Source: CAVTUU01 sp045804965
Lineage (GTDB): Bacteria; Chloroflexota; Chloroflexia; Thermomicrobiales; UBA6265
Reading direction: 5' to 3'
Assembly (NCBI GenBank): GCA_045804965.1
Contig: JBJMMD010000002.1
Location: 1-64,000, forward strand
Length of the DNA: 64,000 bases
Part shown: one piece after another, positions 34,091 through 43,341 of the stretch
How the letters are laid out: each line of letters starts with the position of its first letter
Numbering within the stretch: the first letter of the stretch is position 1
Notes under the pieces: generated by a model
Told to the model about the DNA's origin: nothing
What the model saw: only the letters and a program-made list of their open reading frames with translations
Databases searched by the model: none
Translations under genes and position numbers: made by a program

Positions 34091-36394
34091 ATGATAAATT
34101 TCTGGAAGCATTGCCGCGCAGCCCTAGCGGCCGTTTTGTTGTTCATGCTTTTGCCAGCTTTCTCCGCCGTTGCCCCTGTTTCCGCAGCCGTACCATCTCC
34201 GCTGCAACCCGCTGGTGAGTTCCAAAGCGCGGACGTTATCCCGGACAGCTACATCGTCACGCTTCGCAGCAACGAGTTCGGCGCGGCGTCGGTAGATGAC
34301 GTTGCGACCAGCCTTGGCAAGAAGATCAAGATCAAACACGCATACAAGAGCGCGATCCACGGATTCTCGGCCGAGATGAGCGCCGCGGACGCCGAGAAGC
34401 TCAGCAGTGATCCCCGTGTTGCGTTGGTCGAGCCAAATCGCAAGGTCCATCTCGACAGCGGTGTGTATGACATCGGCGTCGATCGCGTGAACGCCGAGCT
34501 CAATCCCATCGCCCACATCGACGGAGTCGACTTGCCGCGAGTCAACGTCGACATCGCGATTGTCGACTCCGGTGTCGGCCCCAATAGCCTGCTCAACATC
34601 GCCGGCGGTCACGATTGCAGCGGCAGCGGTACCTACAGTGACAGCCCAGGCAAAATTGAGTTTTATCACGGCACGTTTGTCGCTGGTCTTGCGGCAGCGA
34701 AAGACAATGGTGTCGGTCCCGCCGGCGTCGCACCGGGGGCCCGTATTTGGGCTGTACGAGTTTTTGATAGTGCTGGCAACGGCTACACCGATGATGTTGT
34801 TTGTGGTCTGGACTGGATACGGGCCCACGGCGGCATCGAAGTCGTTAACTTGAGCCTGGGCTTGGAGTGCCCGGCGAGCTACTATGAGTGCTCGCATTCA
34901 GCGTTACATTCCGCGATCCAACAGTTGACGTCCGCAGGCGTCACCGTCGTCGTCGCCGCCGGCAATTCCGCGGCGAACGCCGGCAATTTCATTCCCGCGC
35001 AATACAGCGAGGTCATCACGGTTTCGGCGCTCGCCGACTCGGACGGGAAACCAGGCGGGTTTGGAGCGCCAATGTACGACTCGAATAGCAATTTCGATGG
35101 TTCTGATGACGGTGTTGCAACATGGAGTAATTACGGGTCAGTCGTAGATATCGCCGCACCCGGCGAAGACTTGATTTCGCTTGGTCCCAACGGTACATAT
35201 CAAGAGGCGAGCGGCACCAGCTTTTCTTCCCCGCTGGCCGCGGGCGCGGCCGCGCTTTACGTCGTCGAGCACCCAGGTTCAAGCCCATCGTCGGTTCGAT
35301 CCGGTCTGCTGGCTCAGCGCGAGCGCGTCCACATGCCGGGCGATCGCGACTCCGTCGACGAAGGCATCCTGAACGCGAGCGGACGCAACGCCGCGGGCAT
35401 GACCCTCTCCCGCGTCTCGGCCCAGGTCGACATGTCGGTGACAGTCAATCTGAGCGGTTTCCTCCCGAGTGAAACGGTCAAGATCAAGTTTGACTCGAAA
35501 GTCCTAGCCACCACGTCGGTCAACTCGAGCGGCGTCGGAAACTTGGCGATCAAGGTGCCAGCTGGCGTCAAAGGCAGCCATTTCATCACCGCATCCTCGA
35601 TCGAGTTCGCCGCCCAAAAGGCGCTCAGTATTTCGCCTCGGATCAAACTCTCACCCACTTCGGGGATACCGGGATCGAGTTTCGGCGCCTCGCTACGCGG
35701 ATTCGCGAAAGCTCAACACGTGACGCTCCGCTGGTACAACGGTTCTTCCTACGTCACATTAGGTTCGGTAACCACGTCGAGCACCGGGAGCGCGAACGTC
35801 ACCTACTCCGTGCCCACAACCTATCGCGGCGGCCATCAGGTCGTGGCGGTGCCATCGGCGGGCGGTTCGGTCTCTACCTCATTCACGGTCAAGCCGCGGG
35901 TTCGGCTTACACCTTCCTCGGGCGCGTCGGGTTCGAGCTCAACGGTCGAGATCAAGGGATTCGTCAAGGGCGAAACGGTGAAGGTCTACCTCGTGACCGG
36001 CACTGCAAAGAAGCTCCTGCGGACGTTGACGGCTTCAGCGACGAATGGCACCGCCTCGTCTACCGTGACCATCCCGCTCAGCGCCACGCTCGGCAGCCAC
36101 GCGATCTCGGCTGAGGGAACGCTGGGGAGTCTCGCGACCTGGAGCTTCGCCGTGACCTCGATCGGGAGTTCCGCGGTCGGGCCAACCGCGACCGCGATGC
36201 CGGCAGAAACCGCGACAGCAACACCGGTCACTACCGCATCGCCGACCGAGGAACCGAGCGCGACGCCAGCAGAGACGGCTACGCCCGAAGCGACATCGAC
36301 AGTGGTCCCAACTGACACGCCAACTGAAGCCGCAACCACTGCGCCGACGAGCGAAACGTCAGTCGCAGACCCAAGCCAAACGCCAACTCCCTAA
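34091..36394 (+). CDS. Secreted subtilisin-like serine protease 2 (S8)
   Basis: 767 residues; GTGAGGT lies before the ATG. Signal peptide (ALAAVLLFMLLPAFSAVA), I9 propeptide (DSYIVTLRSNEFG), then Asp159 (AIVDSGVG), His193 (FYHGTFVAGLAA), AAGNSAANAG and Ser377 (SGTSFSSPLAAGAA). The glycine normally before the histidine is replaced by Tyr. Ig-like repeats (RIKLSPTSGIPGSSF; VRLTPSSGASGSSS; VKVYLVTGTAKKLLRT) and a Thr/Pro/Ala/Glu tail complete it. The same layout and about half of the residues are shared with proteases 1 and 3, so the three come from tandem duplication. A strong hairpin follows. Confidence 0.92.
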   Translation: MINFWKHCRAALAAVLLFMLLPAFSAVAPVSAAVPSPLQPAGEFQSADVIPDSYIVTLRSNEFGAASVDDVATSLGKKIKIKHAYKSAIHGFSAEMSAADAEKLSSDPRVALVEPNRKVHLDSGVYDIGVDRVNAELNPIAHIDGVDLPRVNVDIAIVDSGVGPNSLLNIAGGHDCSGSGTYSDSPGKIEFYHGTFVAGLAAAKDNGVGPAGVAPGARIWAVRVFDSAGNGYTDDVVCGLDWIRAHGGIEVVNLSLGLECPASYYECSHSALHSAIQQLTSAGVTVVVAAGNSAANAGNFIPAQYSEVITVSALADSDGKPGGFGAPMYDSNSNFDGSDDGVATWSNYGSVVDIAAPGEDLISLGPNGTYQEASGTSFSSPLAAGAAALYVVEHPGSSPSSVRSGLLAQRERVHMPGDRDSVDEGILNASGRNAAGMTLSRVSAQVDMSVTVNLSGFLPSETVKIKFDSKVLATTSVNSSGVGNLAIKVPAGVKGSHFITASSIEFAAQKALSISPRIKLSPTSGIPGSSFGASLRGFAKAQHVTLRWYNGSSYVTLGSVTTSSTGSANVTYSVPTTYRGGHQVVAVPSAGGSVSTSFTVKPRVRLTPSSGASGSSSTVEIKGFVKGETVKVYLVTGTAKKLLRTLTASATNGTASSTVTIPLSATLGSHAISAEGTLGSLATWSFAVTSIGSSAVGPTATAMPAETATATPVTTASPTEEPSATPAETATPEATSTVVPTDTPTEAATTAPTSETSVADPSQTPTP

Positions 36395-36415
36395 GTACGA
36401 CTCCGTGAGATGCAG

Positions 36416-36442
36416 CCGGGAGGCCGATAATCGGCCTCCCGG
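36416..36442 (+). terminator. Strong hairpin after protease 2
   Basis: CCGGGAGGCCGA (36416-36427) pairs exactly with TCGGCCTCCCGG (36431-36442) around a TAA loop, 21 bases after the stop. No T-run follows. Confidence 0.65.
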
Positions 36443-36599
36443 TCCTCCATGAGCGACGCTCCCATTTCCCGCCAGTCGCCGACCGTGGCAAACTGTCACG
36501 ATCGATCTCATTTACGTCTAATGACAACAACGGTGGCGAGCTGGCATGCTCGCCGATCGAGACGGAACCTGGTTACGCGGTCTACGCGGGGAACGACAC

Positions 36600-38888
36600 A
36601 TGATGAAGGGGCGACCGAAGCTTCGTCCGGCGTTGGCGATCCTTCTTCTGGTGGGCCTGCTTCCTTCATTCGTCTCGCGGCAGCCCGCCACGGCTAGCAC
36701 AGATGCCTCCTCAATCGCTCAAGAACCAGTCCAAGCCGGCAAGGCAATCAAGGACAATTACATCGTGGTTCTCCGCGACGATGGGATCGGTGCGGCCGCC
36801 GTCACCGCGTCGCTCAAAGCGTCCCACAAGCTCAAGGTCAAGCGGGAATTTACGCACGCGTTTAACGGGTTCTCGGCAGAGATGCCCGCGGGCGAAGCGG
36901 AAAAGCTCAAGAACGATCCCAGGGTTGCGCTCGTCGAGCCTGACCGCCTGATCTACTTGCCTGAAGCGAGCTTGGGCGAGAGCGTCGACCGGGTCAACGC
37001 CGAGCTCAACCCCTGCGCCAAGGTCAACAGCCAGGTTGATCCGAGCCCGAACATCGATATCGCGATTATTGACAGTGGCGTCGCCTCGAATCCGTTGCTC
37101 AACATCGCCGGCGGATATGACTGCACCGGCAGTGGCACCTATCACGATGAACGCGGGCATGGCACGTTCGTGACCGGGCTCGCGGCCGCGAAGGACAACT
37201 CGTCTGGACACTCCGGAATTGCGCCGGGTGCGAGAATCTGGTCGGTCAAAGTCATCAACAGCAATTGGGTGCCCGACAGCTTTATCGTCTGCGGCGTCGA
37301 TTGGGTGACCGCCCATGCGCGCACCATCGAAGTCGCCAACATGAGCCTCGCTTGGTACGACGCCGATCCGGAACCGACCTGCGATAGCTCCGCGCTGCAT
37401 TGGGCAATCTGTTCTGCCACGAATGCGGGCGTCACGATCTCCGTCGCCGCCGGCAACGCGTCCTGGAATTCGGTCCAAATCGCGCCGGGAAAATACCCAG
37501 AGGTCATCACCGTCTCGGCGATGGTCGACACCGATGGCGGCCCAGGCGGTCTTGGTCCGCCGGCGACCGGAACCCAGGGTAAGGACGACGCGATGGCGTC
37601 ATTCAGCAATTACGGGGCGACTATCGACATTGCCGCGCCCGGCGTCGATGTCGTTTCATTCGACGAAACCGGCGCGTTCGGGCCAAGCAGTGGCACCAGC
37701 TTTTCGGCGCCACTCGTCGCCGGCGCCGCTGCAATGTATATCATCGAGCATGGCCGGGGCGGACCGTTCGCGGTCAAAGCAGGCCTCTTGGCAATGCGCG
37801 AACGCGTTCACTTGGCAGGCGACCGCGACGGCATCGATGAAGGCGTGCTCAACGCCAGCGGCCGGCCTTATCCAGCGTCGATCACGCTCTCTCGTGTCTC
37901 GGCCCAAGTCGATCAAAACGTGAGTATCGATCTCGACAAGTACCCGACCGGCGAGGGTGTCACGGTCAAGTTCGACTCAGCCGTCGTCCAATCCGCCATG
38001 GTGGTTTCGGGCGACGTCACGTTCAGGGTTCCGGCCGCGGTCAAGGGCGATCATGTCGTTACGGCCGTCTCCCACACATATGCGATTCAGCGAACATTGC
38101 ATATTTCGCCGCGGATCAAGTTTCTTCCGTCTTCAGGTATTCCCGGATCAGGATTCAAGGTCTCACTGCGCGGTTTTTCGCCGCATCAGCAAGTGGCAAT
38201 CAAGTGGTACAACGGGACGGCCCTGCTGCTCACCCTCGGCTCAATCGTCACCACGAGCACCGGCAGCGCCAATATGAGCTATGACGTGCCGACGACTTAC
38301 CGAGGCGGGCACATGATTGAAGCGGATCCTGCCTCGGGCGGTTCGGTCACCGCTTCGTTCGCCGTCAAGCCCTGGGTGACGCTTATCCCCGCCTCCGGGG
38401 CGTCGGGTGCGACCGTCGCCCTCGAACTGAAGGGCTTCATGGTGAGAGAAACAGTCAAGGTTTATCTGTTGACCGGCGCGACGAAGAAGCTGTTGCGCAT
38501 CAAAACGATAGCCGCAAATGGCAGCGCAACCTCGACAGTCACGGTTCCTCTGATGAGCGCGACGCTCGGCGGACATGTAGTCACCGCCGAAGGCTCGCTC
38601 GGCAGCTTCGCCACGACGACGTTTGAGGTCACATCGTTCGGCACGGCTACGACTCCGTTCCCAACGGGAACCGCAATCCCGACGCCTTCTCCAACCACAG
38701 GCTTCACGGAGACGCCGGCTCATTCTCCAACCATCGAATTTACCGCGACACCGTCCGCAGCCACGACAGCAGTGCCGACAGGCATTCCGACCGGGATAGC
38801 GAGCGGTACGCCATTGCCCACGGAGACGTCAACTGAAACTCCAACAGTGACGCAAACGGCTACTAGGACGGCAACTTCATCGCCCTAG
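36600..38888 (+). CDS. Secreted subtilisin-like serine protease 3 (S8)
   Basis: 762 residues from ATG 36600 (ATGATG; GGGGAA upstream). Signal peptide (ALAILLLVGLLPSFVS), I9 propeptide (DNYIVVLRDDGIG), catalytic Asp158 (AIIDSGVA), His187 (RGHGTFVTGLAA), Asn in AAGNASWN and Ser367 (SGTSFSAPLVAGAA). Three Ig-like repeats (RIKFLPSSGIPGSGF; VTLIPASGASGAT) and a Thr/Pro/Ser tail follow. The catalytic motifs are the most orthodox of the three. Secreted endoprotease, with the repeats perhaps holding it to the surface. Confidence 0.92.
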   Translation: MMKGRPKLRPALAILLLVGLLPSFVSRQPATASTDASSIAQEPVQAGKAIKDNYIVVLRDDGIGAAAVTASLKASHKLKVKREFTHAFNGFSAEMPAGEAEKLKNDPRVALVEPDRLIYLPEASLGESVDRVNAELNPCAKVNSQVDPSPNIDIAIIDSGVASNPLLNIAGGYDCTGSGTYHDERGHGTFVTGLAAAKDNSSGHSGIAPGARIWSVKVINSNWVPDSFIVCGVDWVTAHARTIEVANMSLAWYDADPEPTCDSSALHWAICSATNAGVTISVAAGNASWNSVQIAPGKYPEVITVSAMVDTDGGPGGLGPPATGTQGKDDAMASFSNYGATIDIAAPGVDVVSFDETGAFGPSSGTSFSAPLVAGAAAMYIIEHGRGGPFAVKAGLLAMRERVHLAGDRDGIDEGVLNASGRPYPASITLSRVSAQVDQNVSIDLDKYPTGEGVTVKFDSAVVQSAMVVSGDVTFRVPAAVKGDHVVTAVSHTYAIQRTLHISPRIKFLPSSGIPGSGFKVSLRGFSPHQQVAIKWYNGTALLLTLGSIVTTSTGSANMSYDVPTTYRGGHMIEADPASGGSVTASFAVKPWVTLIPASGASGATVALELKGFMVRETVKVYLLTGATKKLLRIKTIAANGSATSTVTVPLMSATLGGHVVTAEGSLGSFATTTFEVTSFGTATTPFPTGTAIPTPSPTTGFTETPAHSPTIEFTATPSAATTAVPTGIPTGIASGTPLPTETSTETPTVTQTATRTATSSP

Positions 38889-38904
38889 CCGAGTTGATTG
38901 GAGT

Positions 38905-39105
38905 TCCCTCACCGGAGAGTGGTCCCCTGCAGGAGAACGTTCCCTCACTCGGCAAGAGTTCCCTCACCCGGCGCTTCGCGCCACCCTCTCCCGTGCGCGA
39001 GAGAGGGATCGTTCATGCAAGCCAAACAAGATTCAACCTCGTGTGACGTGATCCGCCATGTGGCTTCCCGTTCTCCCGCGCGAGAGAAGGGGGCAAGGGT
39101 TGATG
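38905..39105. repeat. Second hairpin repeat family, two adjoining copies
   Basis: Contains TTCCCTCACCCGGCGCTTCG, then CCCTCTCCCGTGCGCGAGAG and a second related unit at 39064-39105 (TTCTCCCGCGCGAGAGAAGG). The core CTCTC/GAGAG arms around GTGCGC form a hairpin. A decayed relative lies at 57221-57298. It fills the gap between protease 3 and the convergent CoxM gene. Confidence 0.6.
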
Positions 39106-39127
39106 GAATTCCGGGAAAGTCCGCCTT

Positions 39128-40003
39128 CTATTTCGATTCCCTCGCCCGGGCGGCAGCGGTTTGGATGGCCCGCCGAGTGAGGCCGATCGTGACTGCGCGT
39201 CGGTAGTCGGCGGAAGCGTGGATGTCGTCGAGGAAGTCGATACCGTCGCCCGCGCGCTCGGCCGCGGCGCGGATGGCAGCGTCGTCGAGCGATGAGCCGG
39301 CGAGCGCTTGCTCGACTCCGCTGGCGCGAGCAGCCGTATCAGCTGCGCCGGTGATGCCGATTCTTGCCTGGCTAACGCGGCCGTCGTCGCCAATAGCAAT
39401 GATCGCGGCGACGCCGGCCAAAGCGTAGCCAGAAGCCTGGTTGGCGAGCTTCTGGTAGCTCGCTCCGGTTTTCGACGGTTGTGGCTGGACCCGAACTTCG
39501 GTGAGGAGCTCATTGGGTTCTAACGCGGTCGTCAGGAACCCGACGAAGAAGTCGGACGCCGGGATCGTGCGCTCGCTGTTTGGACCCTGGGCAACGATTT
39601 CCGCGTCGAGTGCGAGCATCGCGGCGGGATAATCGGCCGCGGCGTCGGCGTGGGCTAATGCGCCGCCGATCGTTCCCCGGTTTCGGACCTGGACGTCGCC
39701 AATGGTCGCCGCCACTTCTGCCAAAATCGGGCATTGGGTTTGCAGTGTTGGATCACTCGCGATCTGCCTGTGGGTGGTCAGCGCCCCGATCCGAATGAGC
39801 GAGCCCTTTGCGTTGATACCGTGGAGCGCGTCGATCCAGCCGAGATCGATGAGATGCCCCGGTTGCGCAAGCCGCAGCTTCATGATGGGCAACAGACTGT
39901 GTCCGCCGGCGATCAGCTTCGCCTCATCACCCAACTCTTGAAGCAGCCCAATGGCTCCTTGTACGCTCTCTGCTCGATGATATTCGAAGGGCGCTGGAAA
40001 CAC
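39128..40003 (-). CDS. FAD-binding subunit of a molybdenum hydroxylase (CoxM/CutM family)
   Basis: 291 residues. VFPAPFEYHRAESVQGAIGL at the start, then the FAD-binding loop AKLIAGGHSLLPIMKLRL and the second FAD motif, VRNRGTIGGALAHADAAAD. In such enzymes this subunit passes electrons from the 2Fe-2S subunit to an acceptor. The GTG at 40003 is preferred: AGGAG lies seven bases before it, whereas a TTG 15 bases earlier contains that site. It follows the 2Fe-2S gene by 36 bases. The large molybdopterin subunit is not in this window. Confidence 0.9.
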   Translation of the reverse strand: MFPAPFEYHRAESVQGAIGLLQELGDEAKLIAGGHSLLPIMKLRLAQPGHLIDLGWIDALHGINAKGSLIRIGALTTHRQIASDPTLQTQCPILAEVAATIGDVQVRNRGTIGGALAHADAAADYPAAMLALDAEIVAQGPNSERTIPASDFFVGFLTTALEPNELLTEVRVQPQPSKTGASYQKLANQASGYALAGVAAIIAIGDDGRVSQARIGITGAADTAARASGVEQALAGSSLDDAAIRAAAERAGDGIDFLDDIHASADYRRAVTIGLTRRAIQTAAARARESK

Positions 40004-40039
40004 AGTTGATCTCCTCAACGGGGCGTGTCGCCCTGGCTA

Positions 40040-40540
40040 TTATTGTTGTTGGATCGGCACGGGTGGCACTCCGGACGAGATTTTCGCGGCCGCCGATTGC
40101 ACCGATCTCACGATGTTGTAGTAGCCGGTGCAGCGACAAATGTTGCCTTCGAGCGCGTGACGGATCGTTGCTTCGTCGGGTTCCGGGTTGTCGCCCAGCA
40201 GCGCGACGGTCGACATCACCATGCCGGGCGTGCAATATCCACATTGAAGCCCGTGCTCTTCCCAGAAGGCTTGTTGCACAGGGTGGAGCATCCCACGCGG
40301 CGCGAGACCTTCTATCGTCGTAACGGATGCGCCGTGTGCTTGGACGGTCAGTACGGTACAGCTTTTCACGGCTTGACCATTCATCAGCACGGTGCAGGCA
40401 CCGCACTGGCTCGTTTCGCAACCGGTGTGCGTGCCGGTGAGACCGAGCGTTTCACGGAGGAATTGGACGAGCAGCTGCCGCGGCTCAACCTCAGCTTGGC
40501 GCTCGACACTATTGACGATCAACGTGACCGGAACATTCAC
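40040..40540 (-). CDS. 2Fe-2S subunit of a molybdenum hydroxylase (CoxS family)
   Basis: 166 residues from a GTG at 40540. The plant-type cluster is CETSQCGACTVLMNGQAVKSC; the second cluster is LQCGYCTPGMVM and GNICRCTGYYNIV. It is a normal-length small subunit. It lies between CoxG (upstream) and CoxM (downstream) on the same strand. Confidence 0.94.
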   Translation of the reverse strand: MNVPVTLIVNSVERQAEVEPRQLLVQFLRETLGLTGTHTGCETSQCGACTVLMNGQAVKSCTVLTVQAHGASVTTIEGLAPRGMLHPVQQAFWEEHGLQCGYCTPGMVMSTVALLGDNPEPDEATIRHALEGNICRCTGYYNIVRSVQSAAAKISSGVPPVPIQQQ

Positions 40541-40635
40541 AGAGTCCGTTCCCCCCTTGTCGCGCGATGCCCAACATACCGACCGCGCTTTCTCCGACCT
40601 ACCTCTTCGTCGAGGTCGTGGTCAAGCTGTCGTGG

Positions 40636-41076
40636 CTAGGCGTTCCCAGCCTTGCTTTCGAGACAACTGAAAAATTGGCCCACAATCATCTTTGCGGCGG
40701 GCTGCATCACGCGCGCTCCAACCCGGGCCAGGGTACCGCGGACGTTGGCGTCGCCTCTGTACCGGAGGAGCGTGCTACCTTCCTGTTCGATCAGTTCGAG
40801 CGTCCCTGTACCCGACACCTGACCTTGTGGCCCGCTTCCCTCGACCGACATCGTGTAACGATCTGGTTCCTGCTTGTCGGTGATCTTCACGCTGCCGTTG
40901 AATGTCCCGCGAATCATCGCCACGCCGATTTTCATCGTCGCCGCGAATTCATCTTCCCCAACCTGATCGAGCCTTTCACAACCCGGCAAGCACAGACGGA
41001 GCGTTTCTGGATCGAGCAAGAACCGCCAAACCGTCTCGCGTGGGGCGGAGAACGTGTGCTCCCCAACTAGCTCCAT
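40636..41076 (-). CDS. CoxG-like SRPBCC protein
   Basis: 146 residues; GGGAGG before the ATG. MELVGEHTFSAPRETVWRFL, LPGCERLDQVGEDEF, GTFNGSVKITDKQEPDRY and a C-terminal helix mark the CoxG family, whose members accompany Mo hydroxylases and may help cofactor assembly or membrane binding. First gene of the Cox set here (coxG-coxS-coxM), 82 bases downstream of the NUDIX gene. Confidence 0.9.
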   Translation of the reverse strand: MELVGEHTFSAPRETVWRFLLDPETLRLCLPGCERLDQVGEDEFAATMKIGVAMIRGTFNGSVKITDKQEPDRYTMSVEGSGPQGQVSGTGTLELIEQEGSTLLRYRGDANVRGTLARVGARVMQPAAKMIVGQFFSCLESKAGNA

Positions 41077-41158
41077 GAAGACCTCCCTACCGGAGACGGC
41101 GAACAGCCGTCATCCAGATCCAAGCCGTCCGGCAGTGTATCAAGAATCGATCCGCGAT

Positions 41159-41641
41159 TTATCTGGTCTTATCTCGCCACGCTTCGACGATGCGATCATC
41201 GTGAGGAAAGGCGAGCGGCGGGAGCTCTTCTGGCGAAAACCACGCGACTTCAGTCAAATCGTCAGCCGCGACCGCTTCGCCCTCTGCGGCGGTCGCGAGA
41301 TAGACCGCCAGGACCACGGTTTCGCCACGTGATGAGTACAGTCCAAGCAATTCGCCGACCGTCACGTCAAGCCCGATCTCTTCGCGCGCTTCCCGCGCGG
41401 CGGCATCTTCGACGCGTTCGCCGCGCTCGACAAATCCCGCCGGGAAGCTCCACTTCCCAGGCTCGCGGGTATGGGCGCCGCGCTTACCGAACAGCAATTT
41501 GCCGTCGCGCTCGATCACGACCGCGACCGCGAGCTTCGGATCGGCATACGTCACGGTTCCGCAGACAACGCAAACCGGACGAGATATGCCTTCGACCAAA
41601 CGTGTACTCGTTTCGCTGCCACAGTGTTGGCAGTAGATCAT
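41159..41641 (-). CDS. NUDIX hydrolase with N-terminal zinc ribbon
   Basis: 160 residues from ATG 41641. Cys4, 7, 24 and 27 make a zinc ribbon as in NudC/ADP-ribose-type NUDIX proteins. The NUDIX box is exact: G-x5-E-x7-REAREEIG in FVERGERVEDAAAREAREEI. It would cleave a nucleoside diphosphate derivative; a NudC-like NAD-related substrate is possible but the NudC-specific tail is not visible. The start is 13 bases after the S10 peptidase stop. The frame extends further upstream but would overlap that gene. Confidence 0.9.
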   Translation of the reverse strand: MIYCQHCGSETSTRLVEGISRPVCVVCGTVTYADPKLAVAVVIERDGKLLFGKRGAHTREPGKWSFPAGFVERGERVEDAAAREAREEIGLDVTVGELLGLYSSRGETVVLAVYLATAAEGEAVAADDLTEVAWFSPEELPPLAFPHDDRIVEAWRDKTR

Positions 41642-41654
41642 CTGTCGGCCACGC

Positions 41655-43196
41655 CTATCGCCGTCGTGCGTCGGCGAGGAATGCAGCGACATCGGTCTTG
41701 AGCTTGCTGAGCGCTTTCGATTCGAGATAGACCATGTGCCCGACTTCGTACTCCTCGACCCGGATGTTGGCACGCTGGGACGGATCGAGATTCATGTGAT
41801 TCAGCGTGTATTCGGTCGCAAAGTATGGTGTCGCTAAATCGTAGTGCCCAGAGGCGACGAAGAGCTTCAGGTAAGGATTTTTGGCGAACGCGCTGCGCAA
41901 CGCTTCGCTCGTGTCGGGGTGGCCATCGTCCGCCGCTCCCCAGTTCCATTCGAGGCTGCGCAGAATGTGATATTCGGCGTCGCTCTCGTAATTGAGCTCG
42001 CGCCGGACATAGTTATTGAACATGGCCGTGAAGGGCGGTCGGATTGCGGCCATGCTCGGGTCGAAATCAGGCTTCTCCGACAGATTTCGTTCGTCGATGC
42101 CGGTATAGCGGCTGTCGAGGCGGCCGACCGTCCGCCGGTCGGACCGCAGGAGTTCTTTGCAGAAGCGCTGGATCTCAACTCTCAGGTTGCTGAAGTCGAC
42201 GTACTCCTCGCTGAGGCCGGCATACCGCGCGAGCTCAGCGACTATCGCCGTACGCTCTTTCTCGGCGAGCGCGTCGCCTTTGGCCAGCGCCGCGTGGTAG
42301 TCCCCGATCGCCCATGCTTCCGCCTCGTCCAGAAACTTTTCCAGACTCAGCCTTTGGAGGTCCTTCGCCAACCGCTTGTGGTACCAGGCGGTCGCGGCAA
42401 AGGTCGGGACGTACATCACATACGGCAGGTCGTTTCCTGGCCCAAAAACAACTGTTTGCAAGTTGAGGATGCTCGAAACGAGCACGATTCCGTTGAACGC
42501 GATGCCGCGTTCGATCAGGTGACCGGCGAGTCCGGCCGAGCGGAACGTGCCGTAGCTTTCGCCAACCAGGTAAAGGGCAGAGGACCAGCGTTTGTTGCGT
42601 GTCAAATACAAACGGATGAACTCGCCGATCGCCTCGATGTCTTTATTGATCTCGCGGTATTGCTTCGACAGGTCCTCGGTTGTCGCCCGGCTGTATCCGG
42701 TATCGACGGGATCGATGAACACGATGTCGGTCAGATCGAGCCAGGTGTCGTCGTTGTCGACGAGGTTAAAGGGCGGCGCCGGCATCCATCCTTCCGCTTC
42801 CATCACCACTCGCCGCGGACCGAGCGCGCCCAGATGGAGCCAGACTGACGACGAGCCAGGTCCACCGTTGAAGGAGAACATCAGCGGCCGCCGCGGGTCC
42901 CCTTCTGCCGAGTTCACGGTGTAGGCCATGTAGAAGAGGTTGGCCTCAGTTTCGCCCTTTTCGTTCTTGATCGGCATCATGCCCGTGGTCACGAAATACT
43001 TGAGGCTCTTGCCGCGAATTTTGATCTCGTGCTCGGTGACGACCGGCGGTTTCTCTTCAATCTCAGGCGGTTTGGGCGGAGCTTGGGATTGTTCGCCCGG
43101 CGTTTCAGGTGGCTTCGGCTGGGAACCGGCCGGGGCGGGGGTATCGGCGGCGAAGAGCCGTCCGTCGAGAGTCAGAATTCGTTCGAATGCGCTCAT
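41655..43196 (-). CDS. S10 family serine carboxypeptidase-like protein
   Basis: 513 residues. Oxyanion motif FNGGPGSSSVWLHLGALGP, catalytic serine in VGESYGTFRSAGL, catalytic Asp in ASGHYDLATP and His in YEVGHMVYLE. Residues 15-55 are Pro/Glu-rich with no signal peptide, so it may be cytoplasmic or leave by another route. AAGGATTGAC precedes the ATG. S10 enzymes remove C-terminal residues from peptides. The NUDIX gene follows by 13 bases. A TTGACA / GTGAAT promoter pair lies upstream. Confidence 0.9.
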   Translation of the reverse strand: MSAFERILTLDGRLFAADTPAPAGSQPKPPETPGEQSQAPPKPPEIEEKPPVVTEHEIKIRGKSLKYFVTTGMMPIKNEKGETEANLFYMAYTVNSAEGDPRRPLMFSFNGGPGSSSVWLHLGALGPRRVVMEAEGWMPAPPFNLVDNDDTWLDLTDIVFIDPVDTGYSRATTEDLSKQYREINKDIEAIGEFIRLYLTRNKRWSSALYLVGESYGTFRSAGLAGHLIERGIAFNGIVLVSSILNLQTVVFGPGNDLPYVMYVPTFAATAWYHKRLAKDLQRLSLEKFLDEAEAWAIGDYHAALAKGDALAEKERTAIVAELARYAGLSEEYVDFSNLRVEIQRFCKELLRSDRRTVGRLDSRYTGIDERNLSEKPDFDPSMAAIRPPFTAMFNNYVRRELNYESDAEYHILRSLEWNWGAADDGHPDTSEALRSAFAKNPYLKLFVASGHYDLATPYFATEYTLNHMNLDPSQRANIRVEEYEVGHMVYLESKALSKLKTDVAAFLADARRR

Positions 43197-43234
43197 GTCA
43201 ATCCTTGTGGCGGCAGAAGATCAGCAACCGGATG

Positions 43235-43263
43235 ATTCACCGTGGTTTCGACGATCTTGTCAA
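43235..43263 (-). promoter_or_regulatory. Candidate promoter of the S10 peptidase gene
   Basis: Minus strand TTGACA (43263-43258), 17-base spacer, GTGAAT (43240-43235). The -35 is perfect, the -10 weak. Transcription would begin about 30 bases before the ATG at 43196. Confidence 0.4.
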
Positions 43264-43295
43264 GCCGCGTCCGTTCCCACGACGGAGCGTGTGCA

Positions 43296-43307
43296 TGACA
43301 ATTGTCA
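43296..43307. promoter_or_regulatory. Perfect palindrome TGACAATTGTCA between divergent genes
   Basis: A 12-base perfect palindrome, 34 bases before the DUF917 start and about 33 bases beyond the S10 -35 box. Size and position fit an operator for a dimeric repressor. The binding protein is unknown. Confidence 0.4.
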
Positions 43308-43341
43308 GGCAATTCGGCGAAGTGAAAAACGAGAGGCGCAA

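Noticed and set aside
41844..42848. Plus-strand open frame of 334 codons
   Set aside because: Antisense to the S10 carboxypeptidase whose catalytic motifs are clear.
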